DNA of 64,000 nucleotides from Pseudomonas fluorescens Q2-87 (GCF_000281895.1 NZ_CM001558.1:1306556-1370555), one strand, 5' to 3'; shown: positions 27,525 through 37,124, numbered from the stretch's first letter. Made by a program: numbers and translations. Notes: generated by a model from the letters alone, not told the origin.

Positions 27525-28121
27525 TCAGTCCTCGGTTTTTGGCGTGGTGGGGTCGGCATCGTGCAGATGACGGGACAGGTAAATGCCCTGGCCAATCAGG
27601 AACAACAGCGTCATGCCCAGGCTGCCGAAGACTTTGAAGTCGACCCAGTACTGCTGGAACGTGAACGCGACGAACAGGTTGGCGGCGCCGCAAAACAGGA
27701 AAAACGCGATCCAGGCGATGTTAAGCCGGGTCCAGATCACGTCTGGCAGGCTCAGGGCATGGCCCATGATGCGCTTGATCAGCAGGCGGTCACCGACGAA
27801 ATGGCTACCGATGAAGGCCAGGGCGAACAGCCAGTTGACCACCGGGGCTTTCCATTTAAGGAAGGTTTCGCTGTGGAACGCCAGGGTCAGGCTGCCGAAG
27901 ACAAGGCAGGCGATCAGCGTCAGCCACTGACTTTTCTCCAGCTTGCGCTGGGACACGAACAACGCGCCATAGACCACCAGGGAGCTGATGATCAGCACGG
28001 CGGTGGCGCTGTAGATACCGCCTACAGTCAAGGAGTGACCGGCGATGTCGACGGTCCGGGGATCAAGTTTGTAGACGACGAAAAACAGCAGCAGCGGGAT
28101 GAAGTCGATGAATTGTTTCAC
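27525..28121 (-). CDS. yciB: Septation/intracellular protein A, YciB (IspZ)
   Basis: A 198-aa inner-membrane protein with about five helices, starting [19 protein letters not shown] and containing the YciB landmarks [19 protein letters not shown] and [21 protein letters not shown]. It affects cell division and envelope integrity, and interacts with the elongation and division machineries in E. coli. The start is GTG 28121, since no ATG gives this N-terminus. It is divergent from the PHP-domain gene, with 87 bases between them. Confidence 0.9.
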   Translation of the reverse strand: MKQFIDFIPLLLFFVVYKLDPRTVDIAGHSLTVGGIYSATAVLIISSLVVYGALFVSQRKLEKSQWLTLIACLVFGSLTLAFHSETFLKWKAPVVNWLFALAFIGSHFVGDRLLIKRIMGHALSLPDVIWTRLNIAWIAFFLFCGAANLFVAFTFQQYWVDFKVFGSLGMTLLFLIGQGIYLSRHLHDADPTTPKTED

Positions 28122-28208
28122 AGTGGCAGCCAGAAGCAGGATGTGGCGGCATAATAACAAACATCCTTGGCCGCGATAGGGCCAGCTGATTTGAGGTAAC
28201 AAACTCTC

Positions 28209-29072
28209 GTGAATGTTGATTTGCACTGCCATAGCACGGCCTCCGATGGCGCCCTGGCGCCTGCGGTTCTGGTGGCGCGGGCGTTCGAGCACGGCGTGCG
28301 AGTCCTGGCCCTGACCGACCATGACACCCTCGAAGGCCTCGACGAGGCCCGCGGCGCTGCCACCGCGCTGGGCATGCAACTGGTCAATGGGGTCGAATTG
28401 TCCTGCACCTGGGGTGGGGCGACCATTCACGTGCTGGGCTACGGTTTCGATGTGAATGCACCGGCACTGGTTCAGGCCATCGCCCAATTGCGCGACGGCC
28501 GTTGGCTACGCTCCGAGGAGATCAGCCGCAAGCTCGCCCTCAAGGGCATGCCCGGTGCGCTGGAGGGCGCCCGGCAGATCCAGCAGGAACTGGGCGACAG
28601 CGGCAACGCCCCGGCCCGCCCACACTTTGCCGACTGGATGGTGCGCGAAGGGTTCGTGAAGGATCGCGCCGAAGCGTTTCGCAAATGGCTGGGGGCCGGC
28701 AAGCTGGGGGACGTCAAGCAGCATTGGCCGACGCTGGAAGAAACCGTTGAAACCCTGCGGGCGGCTGGCGCCTGGGTCAGCCTCGCGCATCCGTGGCACT
28801 ATGATTTCACCCGTAGCAAGCGCCGCCGCCTGATCGCCGACTATATTCAAGCGGGGGGGCACGCTATTGAGGTGGTCAATGGCCATCAGCCGGCCGAGCA
28901 GGTCGGCAGCCTGGCGATCCTGGCCCGTGAGTTCGGTCTGCTGGTGACCGCCGGCAGTGATTTCCATGGCCCTGGGGGCTGGTCCGAGATTGGCGAATAC
29001 CGCCCGTTGCCGGAAGATCTGCCACCGCTTTGGTGTAGATTCAAACATGATCCCGTTACCGCCGCCGTCTGA
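28209..29072 (+). CDS. rnm: PHP-domain 5'-3' exoribonuclease AM-like protein (YciV/TrpH family)
   Basis: A 287-aa PHP phosphoesterase. Metal-binding motifs are [14 protein letters not shown] (residues 1-14), LTDHDTLEG (about 36), a GVELSC Glu (about 65), SLAHPWHYD (about 195) and [11 protein letters not shown] (about 248). E. coli YciV removes 5' nucleotides of RNA during rRNA maturation, and this protein has all the family motifs. The start is GTG 28209 with GAGG upstream. It overlaps the start region of the yciO gene only by proximity (13-base gap). Confidence 0.87.
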   Translation: MNVDLHCHSTASDGALAPAVLVARAFEHGVRVLALTDHDTLEGLDEARGAATALGMQLVNGVELSCTWGGATIHVLGYGFDVNAPALVQAIAQLRDGRWLRSEEISRKLALKGMPGALEGARQIQQELGDSGNAPARPHFADWMVREGFVKDRAEAFRKWLGAGKLGDVKQHWPTLEETVETLRAAGAWVSLAHPWHYDFTRSKRRRLIADYIQAGGHAIEVVNGHQPAEQVGSLAILAREFGLLVTAGSDFHGPGGWSEIGEYRPLPEDLPPLWCRFKHDPVTAAV

Positions 29073-29085
29073 ACAGGTAGAACAC

Positions 29086-29715
29086 GTGAGTCAATTTTTC
29101 CAGATTCATCCGGAAAACCCGCAAGCGCGCCTGATCAAACAGGCCGTGGAAATCATCCGCAGCGGCGGTGTGGTGGTCTATCCCACCGATTCCGCGTACG
29201 CCATTGGTTGCCAGATCGGTGACAAGAACGCCGTTGAGCGAGTCAGACGCCTGCGTCAGTTGGATGACAAGCACAACTTCGCATTGATCTGCAGCGATCT
29301 CTCGCAGTTGGGCCTGTTCGCGAAGATCGACACCGGCACCTTCCGCCTGCTCAAGGCCCACTTGCCGGGGCCGTACACCTTTATTCTCAATGCCACGCGA
29401 GAAGTGCCGCGACTATTACTGCACCCGAAGAAGCGCACCATCGGGCTGCGGGTACCGAGCCATCCCATCGCCCTGGCGCTGTTGGCAGAGCTGGGTGAAC
29501 CATTGATGAGCGTGACACTGATCATGCCCGGCGAGACTGAGCCGATGACTGATCCCTACGAGATTCGCCAGTTGCTGGAGCATCAAGTCGACCTGATCAT
29601 CGACGGCGGTTTCGGTGGCATGAAGGCGTCCACCGTGATCAACCTGGCCGACGGCGAGCCGCAAGTGGTCCGCGTTGGCTGCGGCGACCCCGCGCCGTTC
29701 ATGGCCGAGGCCTGA
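29086..29715 (+). CDS. yciO: YciO, Sua5/YrdC-family nucleotide-binding protein
   Basis: A 209-aa protein, MSQFFQIHPENPQARLIKQA, matching the E. coli YciO start. Family motifs are VVVYPTDSAYAIGC, KHNFALIC, LPGPYTFIL, and KKRTIGLRVPSHPIALALL. Sua5/YrdC proteins make threonylcarbamoyl-AMP for t6A tRNA; YciO is a paralogue with unclear or weak activity. The GTG at 29086 with AGG upstream is preferred over ATG 29047 because of the MSQFF homology. Its stop abuts scpA. Confidence 0.88.
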   Translation: MSQFFQIHPENPQARLIKQAVEIIRSGGVVVYPTDSAYAIGCQIGDKNAVERVRRLRQLDDKHNFALICSDLSQLGLFAKIDTGTFRLLKAHLPGPYTFILNATREVPRLLLHPKKRTIGLRVPSHPIALALLAELGEPLMSVTLIMPGETEPMTDPYEIRQLLEHQVDLIIDGGFGGMKASTVINLADGEPQVVRVGCGDPAPFMAEA

Positions 29716-30546
29716 ATGTCGGTTGTGGAAACCGCCGTGGACAGCGCAGACAGCCAGGCTGGCGCGCAACAAGAGCTGCCGTTCGCCATGGTCTATGGCC
29801 AGGCGGTCATGGAAATGCCCCTGGACCTTTACATCCCACCGGATGCGCTGGAGGTATTCCTTGAAGCCTTCGAAGGGCCGCTCGACCTGCTGCTGTACCT
29901 GATCCGCAAACAGAACATCAACATCCTCGACATTCCGGTGGCGGAAATCACTCGCCAGTACATGGGTTACGTCGAGCTGATGCAGTCGGTGCGCCTGGAG
30001 CTGGCGGCCGAATACCTGGTGATGGCGGCCATGCTCGCCGAGATCAAGTCACGCATGTTGCTGCCGCGCTCGGCGGAAGTCGAAGCGGAAGAAGACGACC
30101 CGCGCGCCGAACTGATCCGCCGCTTGCAGGAATACGAGCGCTTCAAGGTCGCGGCCGAAGGCCTTGATGGCTTGAACCGGGTCGGGCGCGATGTGGTGGT
30201 GCCCAAGCTCGATGCGCCCGAAGCGCGGGCGCGCAAATTGCTGCCCGATGTGAGCCTGGAAGAATTGCTGATGTCCATGGCCGAGGTCCTGCGCCGGGGC
30301 GACATGTTTGAAAGTCACCAGGTCAGCCGCGAAGCGCTGTCCACCCGCGAGCGCATGAGCGATGTGCTGGAACGGCTCAAAGGCGGCGGTTTCGTGCCCT
30401 TCGTCGAGCTGTTCACCGCCGAAGAGGGGCGCTTGGGTGTGGTGGTGACGTTTATGGCGGTCCTGGAACTGGTCAAGGAATCCTTGGTCGAGCTGGTGCA
30501 GAATGAGCCGTTCGCAGCGATCCACGTGCGGGCACGAGCCGAATAA
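29716..30546 (+). CDS. scpA: Segregation and condensation protein ScpA (kleisin)
   Basis: A 276-aa kleisin linking the heads of SMC-type condensin. The N-terminal motif FEGPLDLLLYLIRKQNINILDIPVAEITRQYMGY (about 52-85) is diagnostic, and the C-terminal winged helix (about 205-276) binds SMC. The ATG immediately follows the yciO stop. It forms an operon with scpB, 11 bases downstream. An N-terminal extension of about 45 residues, rich in Glu and Asp, precedes the conserved region. Confidence 0.93.
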   Translation: MSVVETAVDSADSQAGAQQELPFAMVYGQAVMEMPLDLYIPPDALEVFLEAFEGPLDLLLYLIRKQNINILDIPVAEITRQYMGYVELMQSVRLELAAEYLVMAAMLAEIKSRMLLPRSAEVEAEEDDPRAELIRRLQEYERFKVAAEGLDGLNRVGRDVVVPKLDAPEARARKLLPDVSLEELLMSMAEVLRRGDMFESHQVSREALSTRERMSDVLERLKGGGFVPFVELFTAEEGRLGVVVTFMAVLELVKESLVELVQNEPFAAIHVRARAE

Positions 30547-30557
30547 CGAGCAAATCA

Positions 30558-31541
<984 letters not shown>

Positions 31542-31565
31542 GTTGACTGATACACCGTCATTCCC

Positions 31566-31655
31566 CTGTGGGAGCGGGCTTGCTCGCGAAGGCGGTGGGT
31601 CGGCCAGCATCTATTAACCTGACACGCCCTCTTCGCGAGCAAGCCCGCTCCCACA
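31566..31655. repeat. REP pair (GTGGGAGCGG type) between scpB and rluB
   Basis: Inverted copies lie at about 31567-31593 and 31632-31655 in the gap between two genes of the same direction. Like other REP pairs here, they are separated by about 40 bases. Confidence 0.85.
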
Positions 31656-31847
31656 TGAGTAATGTGGTACAGCAGGGCACCACCGGTCGGCGGAAAAAGC
31701 GCTGGGCCAGCATCCATCAGCTAGTCTCTGATGCGCAAACGCCTCAACGGGCGTATGATTCGCGACCCTTTGGCGATCCCTTCGCCACAGACCTGTTTCC
31801 AAAGCGTCAGGCCAAGCCTGACCCGACCACACCGGGAGGTGCCCAGA

Positions 31848-33083
31848 ATGAAAGACCTAGACCAGAACGACAGCCAGGAAATCGGCCCAGCAGGCGAGAA
31901 ACTGCAAAAAGTCCTCGCCCGGATCGGCGTCGGTTCGCGCCGCGACGTGGAAGCCTGGATCACCCAGGGCCGCATCAAGGTCAACGGTAAAGATGCCACC
32001 TTGGGCCTGCGTGTCGACATGCACGACGCCATCACCATCGATGGCAAGGTGATCAAGCGCGAAGAGGCCGCCGAAACGGTGCGCCGCGTGATCATGTACA
32101 ACAAGCCCGACGGCGAGATCTGCACCCGCGACGACCCGGAAGGCCGTCCGACCGTGTTCGACAAGATGCCGCGTCCTAAAGAAGGCCGCTGGATCAATAT
32201 CGGTCGCCTGGACATCAACACCACCGGCTTGCTGATGTTCACCACCGACGGTGAACTGGCCAACCGCCTGATGCACCCGTCCTACGAAATGGACCGCGAA
32301 TACGCCGTGCGTGTACGTGGCGAAGTCGATGACGAGATGATCGAGCGGCTGAAGGCTGGCGTGGTCCTGGAAGACGGCCCGGCGCGTTTCACCGACATCA
32401 AGCAGGCGCCGGGCGGTGAAGGCTTCAACCATTGGTACCACTGCGTGGTGATGGAAGGTCGTAACCGTGAAGTGCGTCGCCTGTGGGAATCCCAGGGGCT
32501 GGTGGTCAGCCGTCTGAAGCGCGTGCGTTTCGGTCCGGTGTTCCTCAACTCCGATTTGCCGATGGGCCGCTGGCGCGAAATGAGCCAGTACGAAGTCGAC
32601 ATCCTGGCGGCTGAAGTAGGCCTCAAGCCGGTGGCGATGCCGCAGATGACCGCCAAGAGCAAGGACAAGCTGGAGCGGATGCAGCGTAAATCCTCGCGTC
32701 CGATGGGCAAGACCGAGCGGGTACGTACGCTGCGTCCTGCCGCTGAAGGCGTTGCGACCGGCCCGCGTCCTTCCCGCGAGCCACAGATCGAAGGCGAGCG
32801 CCCGGCCCGCAAGCCTGCGCCACGCCAGGACGGCGAGCGCGGTCCACGCACGCCACGCCCAGCCAACGGTCGCACCGAACGCGGTGAGGGCCGTGGTGCT
32901 CCTGCTGGCCGTGGTACGCCAGTTGCCGATCGTCCGGCCGACACCAAGCGTCCGGCCAAGCCGGCGCCGAAGAAACGCCCAGGTATCGTGTTGGCCGATC
33001 GCGACGCGCCATCGGGCAAACGCCGCGGCGCGCCGGCAGGCTCCGGACAGCGTCCTGGGTTTGGGCGTCGCAAGCCTGAGTAA
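31848..33083 (+). CDS. rluB: 23S rRNA pseudouridine(2605) synthase RluB
   Basis: A 411-aa protein. The S4 RNA-binding domain (about 16-75, EKLQKVLARIGVGSRRDVEAWI) is followed by the RsuA/RluB-type catalytic domain with INIGRLDINTTGLLMFTTDGELANRLMHPSYEMDREY (catalytic Asp in GRLDINTTG, about 125). A basic, Pro/Arg-rich tail of about 130 residues carries RxGxR-like repeats. RluB modifies U2605 of 23S rRNA. GGGAGG lies 8 bases before ATG 31848. The scpAB-rluB gene order is conserved in gammaproteobacteria. Confidence 0.93.
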   Translation: MKDLDQNDSQEIGPAGEKLQKVLARIGVGSRRDVEAWITQGRIKVNGKDATLGLRVDMHDAITIDGKVIKREEAAETVRRVIMYNKPDGEICTRDDPEGRPTVFDKMPRPKEGRWINIGRLDINTTGLLMFTTDGELANRLMHPSYEMDREYAVRVRGEVDDEMIERLKAGVVLEDGPARFTDIKQAPGGEGFNHWYHCVVMEGRNREVRRLWESQGLVVSRLKRVRFGPVFLNSDLPMGRWREMSQYEVDILAAEVGLKPVAMPQMTAKSKDKLERMQRKSSRPMGKTERVRTLRPAAEGVATGPRPSREPQIEGERPARKPAPRQDGERGPRTPRPANGRTERGEGRGAPAGRGTPVADRPADTKRPAKPAPKKRPGIVLADRDAPSGKRRGAPAGSGQRPGFGRRKPE

Positions 33084-33116
33084 GGCAGCTGTGGGCTTCT
33101 AGCTGCAAGCTGCAAG

Positions 33117-33153
33117 AAAAAAACGCCAATCTTCGGGTTGGCGTTTTTTTTTT
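33117..33153 (+). terminator. Terminator of rluB
   Basis: AAAAAACGCCAA, a TCTTCGGG loop and TTGGCGTTTTTTTTTT, starting about 35 bases after the rluB stop. The A-tract before the stem could also let it act on the opposite strand. Confidence 0.93.
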
Positions 33154-33189
33154 GCCCTGGCTTTATTGATTGGGTGCCGGTGCGTCCGC

Positions 33190-33284
33190 TATCGCGAGCA
33201 AGCTCGCTCCCACAGTGGGGCGCAGTTGCTCGCAAATCTTCCATTCACCGAAGATCAATTGTGGGAGCGAGCTTGCTCGCGAAG
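33190..33284. repeat. REP pair downstream of rluB
   Basis: Copies at about 33190-33214 (ATCGCGAGCAAGCTCGCTCC) and 33260-33284 (TGTGGGAGCGAGCTTGCTCG), in divergent orientation compared with most pairs here. Confidence 0.85.
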
Positions 33285-33360
33285 AGGCCAGCAGCCTCAC
33301 CACCATCCAGAGACTGCCCGCTCTTCCTTGTCGCTCGAAGCTCGCCGCTTGCAACTGCCC

Positions 33361-34326
33361 CTAAAGCACAAACCGCCCATCGAACATCGGTTGGTTATCC
33401 AGCGCCAGCACACCGCTTTCGAAAATCAGATCCAGGTGATGGCTGCCCTTGGCCCCGCCACCGAGCCCGAGGTGCAGGCCGCAATGGCGCTCCTCGAAAC
33501 CGGCATTGCGGGCGTACAGGCTCTTGACCCCTTCGTTGGTGCCGATGCCCAGCTCCTCGATGCGTCGATTGGACGGATTGGCGTCCAGGTATTTGTTGAA
33601 GTCGTGTTCCAGGCCTGGCACGTCCGTGGCGATTTTCTGGATGGTCGAATCTTCGATCCACAATTCCAGGGGCGATTGCAGCACGCCGTATTTGCGCGCG
33701 AACGGAATAGTGCTGAGGAAGGTGCCGACAAATTTCACCCGGCCATTGATGGTGTCGCTGTGGGTGGCGATTTCCCCGGGGGCCAGGTCGTAATTGCCAA
33801 CACCGTTGATATCGGTCCATTTCTTGACGCTGTTCAGAGCCGTGTCGAAATACGAGCCGTGGTCATCCTCGAAACTCAAGGTAGTCGCTTGGGACATGCG
33901 CCGGATCAGATGGCTGTTGAGCCCGGCGATACGCTGGGGAATGACGCTGAAGGTGTCGTAGAAATAATCGCCGTAGTCCTTGAACAGCAGCGATTTCTTC
34001 CAGTTGTCGGCCATGACGCCTTGCAGCGCACGGACAAAGTCCGGGCCGTCCGGGCGTGGGTTGGGCAGAGTGGATGAGTCGTAGAAGAAAATGTACAGAT
34101 CGCTGTCGGCAATCGCCTTGGACAGGCGCTCGGTGGATTCAATATCCAGGCGCATCGCGCTGAACCGGAAGGGCGAGCCGCTGCCAGCCTGTTCGGCGAT
34201 GGCGCCGGCCAACGCTTCGTAGTCTGCCGTATGGCCGAGCAGCACCTTGGCGGGCTGGATGCCGGCCAGGGCGGGGTGGTGTTCGAGGTAGTAAAGGAAA
34301 TGTGAGATGGCTCGTTGTGTGTCCAT
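33361..34326 (-). CDS. M29-family (aminopeptidase T/NicX-related) metalloenzyme of unknown substrate
   Basis: A 321-aa soluble protein of the M29 aminopeptidase superfamily, which also contains 2,5-dihydroxypyridine dioxygenase NicX. The region RRIEELGIGTN followed by GLHLGLGGGAKGSHHLDLIF is the family core; E in EELG, H285 and H297/D299 are candidate metal ligands. The N-terminal half is divergent from known aminopeptidases. Start ATG 34326 has AGGGAAG upstream. It lies 83 bases after a 45-aa peptide gene on the same strand, separated by a hairpin, which suggests it acts on that peptide or its product. No other enzyme is present on this strand. Confidence 0.7.
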   Translation of the reverse strand: MDTQRAISHFLYYLEHHPALAGIQPAKVLLGHTADYEALAGAIAEQAGSGSPFRFSAMRLDIESTERLSKAIADSDLYIFFYDSSTLPNPRPDGPDFVRALQGVMADNWKKSLLFKDYGDYFYDTFSVIPQRIAGLNSHLIRRMSQATTLSFEDDHGSYFDTALNSVKKWTDINGVGNYDLAPGEIATHSDTINGRVKFVGTFLSTIPFARKYGVLQSPLELWIEDSTIQKIATDVPGLEHDFNKYLDANPSNRRIEELGIGTNEGVKSLYARNAGFEERHCGLHLGLGGGAKGSHHLDLIFESGVLALDNQPMFDGRFVL

Positions 34327-34369
34327 GCTTATTCTTCCCTGACGATTGATTTGACGTCCCTGCAAAAGT

Positions 34370-34400
34370 GGCGGAGCCGACCGGCCGGATCAGCTCCGCC
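34370..34400 (-). terminator. Attenuator-like hairpin between the 45-aa peptide gene and the M29-family gene
   Basis: Read on the minus strand, GGCGGAGC and GCTCCGCC form an 8-bp perfect stem around a 15-base loop, followed by AC and TTTT. It lies 9 bases past the peptide stop and about 44 bases before the enzyme start. A weak U-tract fits partial termination, giving more peptide transcript than enzyme transcript. Confidence 0.65.
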
Positions 34401-34409
34401 GGGTATCGC

Positions 34410-34547
34410 TTACAGAGGCCACATCGCCGTGCCGAACGGAACGACCGCATCGGCTTGCATCATTTCGACAGCGGCTTCATGGGTTGGCGCTTCAAACCAT
34501 TCGTCCAGTTGCAGTTCGGTTTCCAAGTCTTTGTCCAGTGCTTGCAT
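34410..34547 (-). CDS. Small acidic 45-aa peptide, candidate RiPP precursor
   Basis: Forty-five residues begin MQALDKDLETELQLDEWFEA, a Glu/Asp-rich helical leader-like half, and end ADAVVPFGTAMWPL, a hydrophobic, uncharged tail. An AGGAG element lies 7 bases before ATG 34547. Codon use is GC-rich and typical of the genome, so translation is credible despite the size. Leader-plus-tail layout, strong RBS, a downstream hairpin and an adjacent metalloenzyme together resemble a ribosomally made, post-translationally modified peptide. I do not recognise the family. It could also be a small regulatory subunit of the enzyme. Confidence 0.7.
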   Translation of the reverse strand: MQALDKDLETELQLDEWFEAPTHEAAVEMMQADAVVPFGTAMWPL

Positions 34548-34783
34548 AGTGAATCTCCTAGAGGACTTTTTACGGAAAACGCGGGCCGATCCGGCGAGCA
34601 AAAACTACACAGAACCGGCACCGCAAAACTTGTCGGCACGATGCCTTGGCAAGTCGCTGAAAACCTAGTCGAGGGATTTTTGGATTGCAAAAAATAATTT
34701 TATTTTTTTGAATGAACTTTTTATTCCAAATTGAAAGGCGAACATTACTCATTCAAAAACAGCTGTCTGGGGCGTTTATTTAT

Positions 34784-34797
34784 TAGGTAGCTACCTA
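34784..34797. promoter_or_regulatory. Perfect 14-bp palindrome, possible operator
   Basis: TAGGTAGCTACCTA is a perfect dyad in the 660-bp gap between the peptide gene and aroP. It lies about 240 bases upstream of the peptide start and has no U-tract, so it is not a terminator. It could be a transcription-factor site for either direction. Confidence 0.4.
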
Positions 34798-35048
34798 CCG
34801 TCAATTTGCAGGCAGCCGACGGAATATTCCTACTCGGCAAGAATTCCTTACGGGTTGTAAAGAAATGCTGACGTCCGGACCCGGTTGTGAAGGCCGCAGC
34901 GGCAGCCTCAGGGAGTTGTAAGAAAAAGCTTCCGCAGACGCCGCCCCAGCGGTTCATTGCAGGCTCTGGCCTGCTTGTTTCAAACACGCGGGGAGGGTCA
35001 GATGCGCTCCATGCCTGTCGTGCAGGTGAATAACAAGAAGGAGGCGCA

Positions 35049-35195
35049 ATGAACGCCGCAGCTCAACCGCATTTCTCCCGTCGTGGCGTTTTTCGCGCCA
35101 CACCCTTCAAGGGCTCGCAAGGGCCTGGACGCATTTTTGCAGTCGCCCGAGACGCTCGAGGCGGCCCCGTGCAATCCCGGCAAACGACACGCTGA
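35049..35195 (+). CDS. Possible 48-aa basic small protein
   Basis: The frame encodes a 48-residue Arg/Gly-rich peptide (MNAAAQPHFSRRGVFRATPF onward). Its main support is an AAGGAGG 5 bases before the ATG. It has no recognisable domain. It may be a real small gene, a remnant, or a chance frame; the aroP promoter begins a few bases after its stop. Confidence 0.35.
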   Translation: MNAAAQPHFSRRGVFRATPFKGSQGPGRIFAVARDARGGPVQSRQTTR

Positions 35196-35206
35196 TCCGG
35201 TGGTGT

Positions 35207-35235
35207 CTGGCAGCAGGGGGTCGGCGGTGTACAAT
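35207..35235 (+). promoter_or_regulatory. Probable sigma-70 promoter of aroP
   Basis: CTGGCA (35207-35212) and TACAAT (35230-35235) are separated by 17 bases; 4/6 and 5/6 matches. Transcription from here gives a leader of roughly 240 nt before the aroP ATG, long for a simple UTR and holding the Trp-containing short frame. Confidence 0.55.
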
Positions 35236-35361
35236 GCGCCGCGTTTTACTGTGACCCTTCGCGTTCCCACGCACTTTCAAGGTTATCCACCTTGTTCACT
35301 CCGCCACGTCACAAGCGTGTCGGGTTCGATTTCGTCACAGATAAAAACAAACAGGTGACGC

Positions 35362-35424
35362 ATGACTGTTGAAACAACGCTGAATTCTTGGTGCCTGCGC
35401 TGGGGTTTGATCGGCGCTGCTTGA
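35362..35424 (+). CDS. Candidate 20-aa leader peptide for aroP regulation
   Basis: The frame encodes MTVETTLNSWCLRWGLIGAA. AGGTGA lies just before the ATG at 35362. Two Trp residues (10 and 14) in a 20-residue peptide ahead of an aromatic amino acid permease suggest ribosome-stalling or attenuation control. No clear Rho-independent hairpin with U-tract follows, so a Rho-linked or translational mechanism would be needed. The role is inferred. Confidence 0.45.
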   Translation: MTVETTLNSWCLRWGLIGAA

Positions 35425-35484
35425 GATCCGATTCGAGCGGCAACGTCTAACGAACATCATCAAACCTTGCGTGAGACCCTTTTC

Positions 35485-36903
35485 ATGAGTGGACAAAACT
35501 CGCATTCAGGCGAGCTGAAGCGCGGCCTGAAAAATCGCCACATCCAACTGATCGCCCTCGGCGGCGCGATCGGCACCGGGCTGTTCCTGGGCTCGGCGGG
35601 AGTGCTGAAGTCAGCCGGCCCGTCGATGATCCTCGGCTACGCCATTTGCGGCTTCATCGCCTTCATGATCATGCGCCAGTTGGGTGAAATGATCGTCGAA
35701 GAGCCGGTGGCCGGTTCCTTCAGTCATTTTGCCCACAAGTACTGGGGCGGTTTCGCCGGATTCCTGTCGGGTTGGAACTGCTGGATTCTCTACATTCTGG
35801 TGGGCATGTCCGAGCTGACTGCGGTTGGCAAGTACATCCATTACTGGGCCCCGGACATCCCGACCTGGGTATCGGCGGCGGCGTTTTTCATCCTGATCAA
35901 CGCCATCAACCTGGCCAACGTCAAAGTTTTCGGTGAGGCCGAGTTCTGGTTCGCGATCATCAAGGTGGTGGCGATCGTCGGCATGATCGCGTTGGGCAGC
36001 TACCTGCTGGTCAGCGGTCACGGCGGCCCGCAAGCCTCAGTGACCAACCTGTGGTCCCACGGCGGGTTCTTCCCCAACGGCGTGAGCGGCCTGGTGATGG
36101 CCATGGCGATCATCATGTTCTCCTTCGGTGGCCTGGAAATGCTCGGTTTCACCGCCGCCGAGGCCGACAAACCGAAAACCGTGATCCCCAAGGCCATCAA
36201 TCAAGTGATCTACCGGATCCTGATTTTCTACATCGGCGCCTTGGTGGTGCTGTTGTCCCTGACGCCTTGGGACAGTCTGCTGACCACCCTCAACGCCTCC
36301 GGCGATGCCTACAGCGGCAGCCCGTTCGTGCAAGTGTTCTCGATGCTGGGCAGCAACACGGCGGCGCATATCCTCAACTTCGTGGTGTTGACGGCGGCGC
36401 TGTCGGTGTACAACAGCGGTACTTACTGCAACAGCCGCATGCTGCTGGGCATGGCCGAGCAGGGCGATGCGCCCAAGGTTCTGGCCAAGATCGACAAGCG
36501 TGGCGTGCCGGTGCGTTCAATCCTCGCTTCGGCTGCCGTGACGTTGGTGGCGGTGCTGCTGAACTACCTGATCCCGCAGCATGCGCTGGAGCTGCTGATG
36601 TCGCTGGTGGTCGCGACCCTGGTAATCAACTGGGCGATGATCAGCTACTCGCACTTCAAGTTCCGCCAGCACATGAACCAGACCCGCCAGACGCCGTTGT
36701 TCAAGGCGCTGTGGTATCCGTATGGCAACTACGTCTGCCTGGCGTTCGTGGTGTTCATCCTGGGTGTGATGTTGCTGATCCCCGGCATCCAGATCTCGGT
36801 GTATGCGATTCCGGTGTGGTTGGTGTTCATGTGGGTGTGCTACCTGATCAAGGACAAGCGCAGTGCCCGGCATGAGCTGGCTGTGGCGGCTGCTGCCAAG
36901 TAA
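35485..36903 (+). CDS. aroP: Aromatic amino acid permease, AroP type (APC superfamily)
   Basis: A 472-aa transporter with about 12 transmembrane helices. The N-terminus LKNRHIQLIALGGAIGTGLFLGSAGVLKSAGPS (about 13-45) is the amino acid:cation symporter signature of AroP/PheP/LysP, and GEMIVEEPVAGSFSHFA is the conserved helix 2-3 loop. It should import Phe, Tyr and/or Trp; the exact substrate among AroP paralogues is not resolved. ATG 35485 follows a weak GAGA element. A strong terminator follows. Confidence 0.87.
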   Translation: MSGQNSHSGELKRGLKNRHIQLIALGGAIGTGLFLGSAGVLKSAGPSMILGYAICGFIAFMIMRQLGEMIVEEPVAGSFSHFAHKYWGGFAGFLSGWNCWILYILVGMSELTAVGKYIHYWAPDIPTWVSAAAFFILINAINLANVKVFGEAEFWFAIIKVVAIVGMIALGSYLLVSGHGGPQASVTNLWSHGGFFPNGVSGLVMAMAIIMFSFGGLEMLGFTAAEADKPKTVIPKAINQVIYRILIFYIGALVVLLSLTPWDSLLTTLNASGDAYSGSPFVQVFSMLGSNTAAHILNFVVLTAALSVYNSGTYCNSRMLLGMAEQGDAPKVLAKIDKRGVPVRSILASAAVTLVAVLLNYLIPQHALELLMSLVVATLVINWAMISYSHFKFRQHMNQTRQTPLFKALWYPYGNYVCLAFVVFILGVMLLIPGIQISVYAIPVWLVFMWVCYLIKDKRSARHELAVAAAAK

Positions 36904-36916
36904 GCAGTCCTGAAAG

Positions 36917-36953
36917 AAACAACAAACCCGGCCAAGTGCCGGGTTTGTTGTTT
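36917..36953 (+). terminator. Bidirectional terminator after aroP
   Basis: A perfect 16-bp stem beginning AAACAACAAACCCGGC around the loop CAAGT. The T-rich right arm supports termination of aroP transcripts. Confidence 0.93.
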
Positions 36954-36971
36954 CAGGCAAGACCCCAACCC

Positions 36972-37063
36972 CTGTGGGAGCGGGCTTGCTCGCGAAGCCG
37001 GTGGCACATCCAACATCATCAAAATTGACCCACCGCTTTCGCGAGCAAGCCTGCTCCCACAGG
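36972..37063. repeat. REP pair (GTGGGAGCGG type) between aroP and arfB
   Basis: Inverted copies lie at about 36972-36998 and 37037-37063 in the gap between two genes of the same direction. Confidence 0.87.
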
Positions 37064-37124
37064 AGTTACGCGTCGCCCTGGGGATTCGCGGTATTCTGTG
37101 GAGCCTGATTTCGGACCCTTTCCC

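Larger units (their letters stand above)
34548..35206. other. Long AT-rich to mixed intergenic region upstream of the peptide gene and of aroP
   Basis: Apart from the 48-aa reading frame and the palindrome listed separately, I see no gene. The part at 34680-34760 is AT-rich, including a TTGCAA and TAGGTT pair on the minus strand that could be a promoter for the peptide gene (spacing 17, weak -10). Two GTTGTAA-rich stretches, at 34853-34866 and 34916-34928, are similar to each other. Confidence 0.4.

Noticed and set aside
34745..34987. 80-aa frame on the minus strand
   Set aside because: No good RBS, mixed composition, starts within a region of poor codon use; likely chance.
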